Of a stretch of DNA of 64,000 nucleotides, positions 58,606 through 64,000 are shown one piece after another. Under the pieces are notes generated by a model. It saw only the letters and a program-made list of their open reading frames with translations. It ran no database searches and was not told the origin of the DNA. The stretch is from Burhinus oedicnemus (lineage: Eukaryota > Chordata > Aves > Charadriiformes > Burhinidae), in the NCBI GenBank assembly GCA_008921705.1, contig VFFE01008422.1:899105-963104 (forward strand). The letters are read 5' to 3'. The first letter of the stretch is position 1, and each line of letters begins with the position of its first letter. The position numbers and the translations under genes are program-made.

Positions 58606-61600
58606 TGCTTCTTACACCTATGCAGGATAGGACTTACAGCACTGCCAAAGCATGTGACAGGAAAAAGGGTTGGGAGCTGAGGAGAAAGAAAGTGGCAGGA
58701 TGGACATTGCATTACCAGTCTGATAAGCCTTCACAAATAAAAGTGTCAGTCTGGAGGCCCAGGAGCAGCAAAGGTTCTGCTAGACCAGAACTTCTCCACC
58801 TTTCTCTAAATCCAGCTTTAAAGTGACATGGTAAACAAAGATGAAAATATATAGTATTTTTATCCAGTTGAACAGTTCAAAGTTATTTTCACATGTGAAC
58901 AAATATGTTCTTTTAAACTGCACAAAGGATCCTGATTTTCTGCTTTCTTGACCATTCCAAAGTCACTTTTATCATTCACAAAATCAAGTGTATTGTTTTT
59001 CCAAATTTCTGCAAGTCCAAGATTATGGTCAGCTTTTACTTAGTAATAATATGATTTTACTTGAGACTTTCTCATTAGTTTTATGCATAATTCAGCACAG
59101 GGTTAAAAAATATCAAAGGACTAAATTGAAAAGAGTATTTGGTATGGACTGGTGCACAGCATAGCAGAGAGGGGATGCACTTCTGTGTCTCTGACTTATT
59201 CTGAAAGCACAAAAGGAGAGCTCTGGGTCCTCCAGCTGTGATGAAATACTAAAAAGCTCAGAAAACCATTTCTTGTCAATGCTTGGTAAGATGCAGAGAT
59301 GTTTCTAATGTCATGCAGACATCAGGAGCAAAAGGCAGTTCACGCAGATATGAGACAGGCAAAAAACCTCCAAGGAAGCAGATTTTTTGAGCAAGCAACA
59401 GCCAGATCTTACTTTATTTTTTTCTCTGTTTTGCTGTTTCTGAATAAGAGCATATTTTTGAGTGATGTTTCATGAATTATAAGTGATACTCATTTCAACT
59501 TATGCTGTAGTTACTTAAGTGCCATCATAGTTTAAGGGGTTCCTCACGGGCTTAAATTTACAGACGGAAGAAATCCTATTTTGCATGTGCATAAAATTAC
59601 TCAATCTGTGAACATTCACAGGGTAGTGCCTAAGTTGGTGGGAGGCTTCTTATAACAGACTTGACTTCGATATCTCTCTGCAGTTCTAACACGTTTTCTT
59701 CTTATAGAAGAAACTATTACATTTAGAAATCATACTTAAAGTGTTTTTCTGGAACAATCTACATTTTATAAAACAAAAGTGAAGCACGGTTTCGAAGTTG
59801 ACTAATTATCTGAAACATCAGCACTCAAACTGGTTTGGGAAACAGCGAAGGATGAAACTTTTCTGTTGTTAACATGAACTTGAAAATACATACATACACA
59901 CTACTATTTACTGGAGAAAACTTATTGAGAGAGCAGATACAAGAAATGTATTTTGGAAAAACAAGGTATTCAAGATACAACCAGCATTCCAGAACAGCAC
60001 TGCTATTCACAATAAAAGAGATCTTTACAGAAACTCAGCTCAAGTACCAGAAGCAATATCCACCTCTACAATACCTCTAACACATTTCTGTATCCCATCA
60101 TGAAGTCATAATTCCTTTTTGGTATGAACTGCAATCTCTACTTAATACACCAGGATAATGTTCTGTGAAACCTACCTCCCACACCTGAAATTTGGGCTAC
60201 AATTCAAACACAAACCTCTTCCCACTTCTCTTGTCTGTACATAAGCAAAGAATGATTTAACTTCTCACATCCATGCTTTCCTAAGTCTATCTCACACCAA
60301 CCATTACATTACACATAAAATCTTCTTATACCATACCCATAATACACCAAATAATAAACAGAATTCGGAATATCTGTTCATGCAATAGCTGAGCCATACC
60401 AGAGACTCACACCTACTCCCATCCCCGTAAGTGTTTAGGAGCTTCTCTAGACTTAGAGATAACAACTACAGATCCCAAAGTGCTATCACAGTTCTTATCT
60501 GCAGTCCTGAAGGACTCTGTTACCCTAGATACTCACTCTGCGGATCAGATGGACACATACACATGACGCCTACCTACATCAGTGTTGGAGGAGGGCATAG
60601 TTAGTCATTTTTCTGTTGTGTTTTATTCCTTTGGAGGCTGCTGCTAGTTGACTTGCATTACAGATATTTCCATACAGGTCTCAAAGGTGGAGAATTATCC
60701 AGGTTATATGGCCAGATTAGCCCTGTTCGCAAATTCTGAAACATTCCCATTCATAACTTTTCACCTTTTGTTCTGTAAAAACTCAGATTAAGAATAGTTT
60801 TATTTATAAATCATAACACTGATTTTCTTTCTTTCTTTACCAAAACAAGTTGTATTTACATTTTTACCTATCACTTACCTAAGATGTAACCTGGAAGCAA
60901 TACTGAAATTTTGCAAGATGTATTACCTAAAAACTAGTGCATTTAAGGTATGACATGTCCTGCCTAAAAGGCAAGAAAATGTGAAAACAGACTAGGTATG
61001 CTCTACTCCAAATTATTTTTTGCCATTTCCTATAGTATACACAACATCACCATCGGATGCAAGGAAATATAAATTGGAACAGAGATTGCCTCTGGCCTGA
61101 GAGCTCTCAAGGGTTTATGTAACCCCTTAAATCGGAATGACTGAAAGCATTAGAGGCTCAGGTCCATGCATTTTGCTGTTTCAATACTTCTAACAGGGAT
61201 AATATCCTGTTCATTAAATGAAGAGCACTTCACGAAGAGTAAGCATTAAGTATTGGAGCATCTGGGTTAAAGCTTCTGTGATTTTTTCAAATGGTATTAT
61301 CGGTACTTCTCCTGGTCACAGCATCACTTCCTTCTTCCTATAATATGGGGAGATTTCAGCTGGAAAATGTTGCTGTAATACAATGACTTGGGCTTTTCAC
61401 TGGACAGCAGAATTTGAGCTAGAAAGAAAGTCTCTGTTTCACCTTTTGTGGTAAAATATCCATTCAGCAAGCAGATGAGTACTCTTCATTTCTTCCACAT
61501 TACATCAAAACGATGTTAGGACCTAAAGCAATCACACTGCAAGGGTGTTGACAGTGCCTCAGCATCTTAAAGTAGGTAAGAATCACTGGAAGAAGACAAG

Positions 61601-64000
61601 GGCAAGGGACAAGCATCCCTAGAAAATGTTGATGTCTATATCACATATTCCCAAAGGTGCTGACAGTACATGCTATGAAGAGCAAAAAGAGAAAACAAGA
61701 TAGCAGTGCTCTCTATCCATCTTAGATATCCAACTGGGAATTTGCGCAGGGTGGAGGTTCACAAGAACAAGCTGAATGTGAAGGACACGATGTGAGAGTG
61801 CTGGATGCATGTTTGGTGGGTGAGCCAGGTCAGTGGCAGCAGCTGACATCCCTACCTGTCAGCATCACCCCACTCCTGAGGCTGCTGACACACTGCAGCA
61901 GTGGCAGAACAGCTCACACCTCAGAATCTGAGCTTTGCAGTCCAGCGCTCAGCAGATTCATAGCAACTGAGATTAAAGCCAGTATCTCATAACATGCTGT
62001 GTTATGAGTGCAGCACTTTCAGAGCTGACTCATGTCATCTGTCTCTCTTCTGGGGGTGGTCAGAGGAGGGCAGGGAGATCTGGTGCCTATAGCTATTCAG
62101 CTCCTGGCTCCATGCCTTTATGCAGTGCAACCAAAGGAGTTTATCTGAAACTCTAACAACGGTTCAAATTGCTGTGACTCTGGATAGTGCGAAGAGCCAC
62201 ACGCACATACAAATACATATGAAGATGTTAGAACATCATCAGCATGTACATACTGATATCCTAAAACGGTTCTGAAAAAAAACCTCGTCCATGTGTGATG
62301 TACTTTAGAAGGTGAAATCTCTCACTCAGCTCTCTGTAAAAAGGTCATAAGTTCTTGTGAAACAGGATACTTTGTACAAACAACGCATGCCTTGCTAATG
62401 AATATACCCTGGAAGAAGAACAGAAGGCAGATAAAAGGGGGCGCCGAAAACCACCAAGAACTGGACAACTGCTAAAAGAAGCATAAAGTCAAAAAAGATC
62501 TGGAGTAACTGGGGGAAAGGTAAAGGTAGCAGGTGTAGATGGGCTGAAATGCATACAGAAGGGCAAAATGGAAAAAAGACTAAACCTGAAATGACAGACA
62601 TAGGCTTTTTGTTCTGCTTTATGGACTTAAATATAGTAAATCAATTACAGTTATACTCACTTTGGGGTTTAAATAATATAACGTGCCTTAATACAACTGT
62701 GAGTCTCAAACCTTTACATCATCATGTTTAATTCTTCAAGAACTGAATACTGATTTCCTCACTGAGGAAAACTGAAGGTAATTTGGATTTCCTAGTTTGA
62801 CCACATGCATGCAGCAGGCAAGGGGGTGAGTTAGAAATCCTTGACAGCTTTTCATTGCAAGGATGGCCCTGGTGATGTCTACTGCTGTTTTCTGTCAAAT
62901 GTTCATTTTTCAATGTGATTTAGAGAGATATGAGGAGCTGTTCACATCCTCATATGAACACAGCAATTGTGTCTTTTCTGAAGATCCTAATACACCCGAT
63001 CTATGAATGACAAAGAACATCATAGACTACCATTCTTAGCTGGAGGGGAGGATGTTTTTCAGATTGAGCCCTTGCTCATTATCCACCAACTGAATTCACC
63101 CTCTGTAAGCCAGATTACTGAACACTGCCCCTTAACATTTATGATACTTCAACATACGCTCAAAACAAGGAATTTACACGACCACACCAAAATCTGCTTT
63201 GACGCAGTTCTCTGCCCAACTCTGCCTACACACAGGCTGCTGCTGCTGCACAGCCATACCACTTGGAGCTTCTGGTGTAACATACCATCCAGCTAACATC
63301 CCTGCATTATTATTTTATTATTATTATTACAGAACATCATCAATGCTCTACTAACTTTCAAAAGTCCTAAATGGGCACCTTGAAACTGGAATCACAAAAA
63401 AAATTTAATATCTTTGACATTCCTAAGTGCAGGCACACTTCAGGAATTTGTAAAAGAGGATGCCAGCAATTTGAAAAAGCGTGGCTCTGTATTTGCTAAG
63501 TTGCAGCTAGGCACAGGCAAATAAAACTATTACAGGCTTCTTCAATACACCTCTGTAAGAACTACCTCCCTCTTTGCCTACTTCAGCCAGCTAGATTTTT
63601 GTCTTATCCAGCACAACTAGCCAAGATACATACACTGCACTTAACCTTATTCTCTGCCTCCTACCTGCACAGCTAAATTCAGAGGGCATGGTTATAGCTG
63701 CTGCTGCTGTCTCTACATTTATGAGGATGATCAAGGCGGATGAGCTCATAGTCTCTTTCAGAAGCAATAGCTCCCTTTCACATCCTTCCCACTGGCATCA
63801 GAAGCAGGAAGCCTAGTTTCTGAGCTCTCAGCTGGCCATTTGTCCCAGGCACTTGTTTTGGTTTTGTTTGGTCAAAGTGGGATGGAAGAGAGAAAAGAAA
63901 AGCCATGTAGCTGCAGCTTATCAAGTGAGCAAGGGCACATTGAGTGCCCCAAGTGCTGCTTGTGAAGGAAAGAAGGGCAAAACAAGGCAATGGCCTTTCC
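58606..64000. other. Unassigned stretch to the window end
   Basis: I recognise no transposable element and no gene in these 5.4 kb. There is a (TTA)n run at about 63306-63330. The longest frame (63003-63296, 97 codons, plus) shows no known motif. Confidence 0.4.
63306..63330. repeat. (TTA)n microsatellite
   Basis: ATTATTATTTTATTATTATTATTAC is a short triplet repeat with one interruption. Confidence 0.8.

Noticed and set aside
1..64000. CRISPR arrays, bacterial operons, phage or plasmid features
   Set aside because: No regularly spaced direct repeats and no prokaryotic gene organisation. All long frames are vertebrate LINE remnants or their antisense.

Overview
This window looks like nuclear DNA of a bird. 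It carries at least thirteen CR1 (chicken repeat 1) LINE copies. Most retained 3' ends carry the avian CR1 octamer tail (ATTCTATG-like), and the copies range from one open across most of the reverse transcriptase (RT) domain to barely recognisable. It also carries eleven long terminal repeats (LTRs) or LTR fragments of endogenous-retrovirus type, with the TGTCCTGGTTT...AAACCACGACA termini common in birds. I see no operons, ribosome binding sites, CRISPR arrays, rRNA or tRNA genes. No complete cellular gene is visible. The species cannot be named from this window.

Layout. 1-957 is a CR1 cut by the window edge. 1142-1456 and 1673-2467 are two solo LTRs. 2468-7802 is A/T-rich DNA with no recognised element. 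7803-10957 is a CR1 split by a complete solo LTR at 9103-9723. 12516-13156, 15153-15680 and 21077-21566 are LTRs, and 15830-16345 is a very old CR1 with a turtle-like tail. 22412-25370 is the longest CR1 apart from the interrupted one, with remnants of both ORFs. A 20-N assembly gap at 26928-26947 separates an LTR fragment from a CR1 3' end, and short CR1 pieces follow at 27752 and 29746. 32307-33275 is an LTR containing a second, nested LTR at 32919-33233. CR1 fragments lie at 35697-36941, 43340-43732, 47939-48495 and 49845-50618, with LTRs at 41855-42556 and 52010-52546. 53320-55300 is a CR1 whose RT frame is broken only by three stop codons. 57010-58605 is an old CR1, and 58606-64000 holds nothing I recognise.

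Most open frames here are CR1 ORF2 remnants, their antisense shadows, or chance frames in LTRs. No LTR has gag, pol or env beside it, so they are solo LTRs or fragments. Target-site duplications (TSDs) can be read directly for several: 6 bp at both 315-bp LTRs, and 5 bp at the LTRs at 9103, 32307 and 41855. Two nesting events give relative ages.

The best hint of a host gene is a 71-bp splice-bounded segment at 32109-32179. It has a stop, then an ATG, then eleven open codons running into a donor site. I found no system I would call new. The strongest observations are the nested and TSD-flanked insertions, a core-promoter block shared by otherwise dissimilar LTRs, a CR1 whose 5' junction is duplicated together with target DNA, a hairpin at another CR1 5' junction, and the candidate exon.
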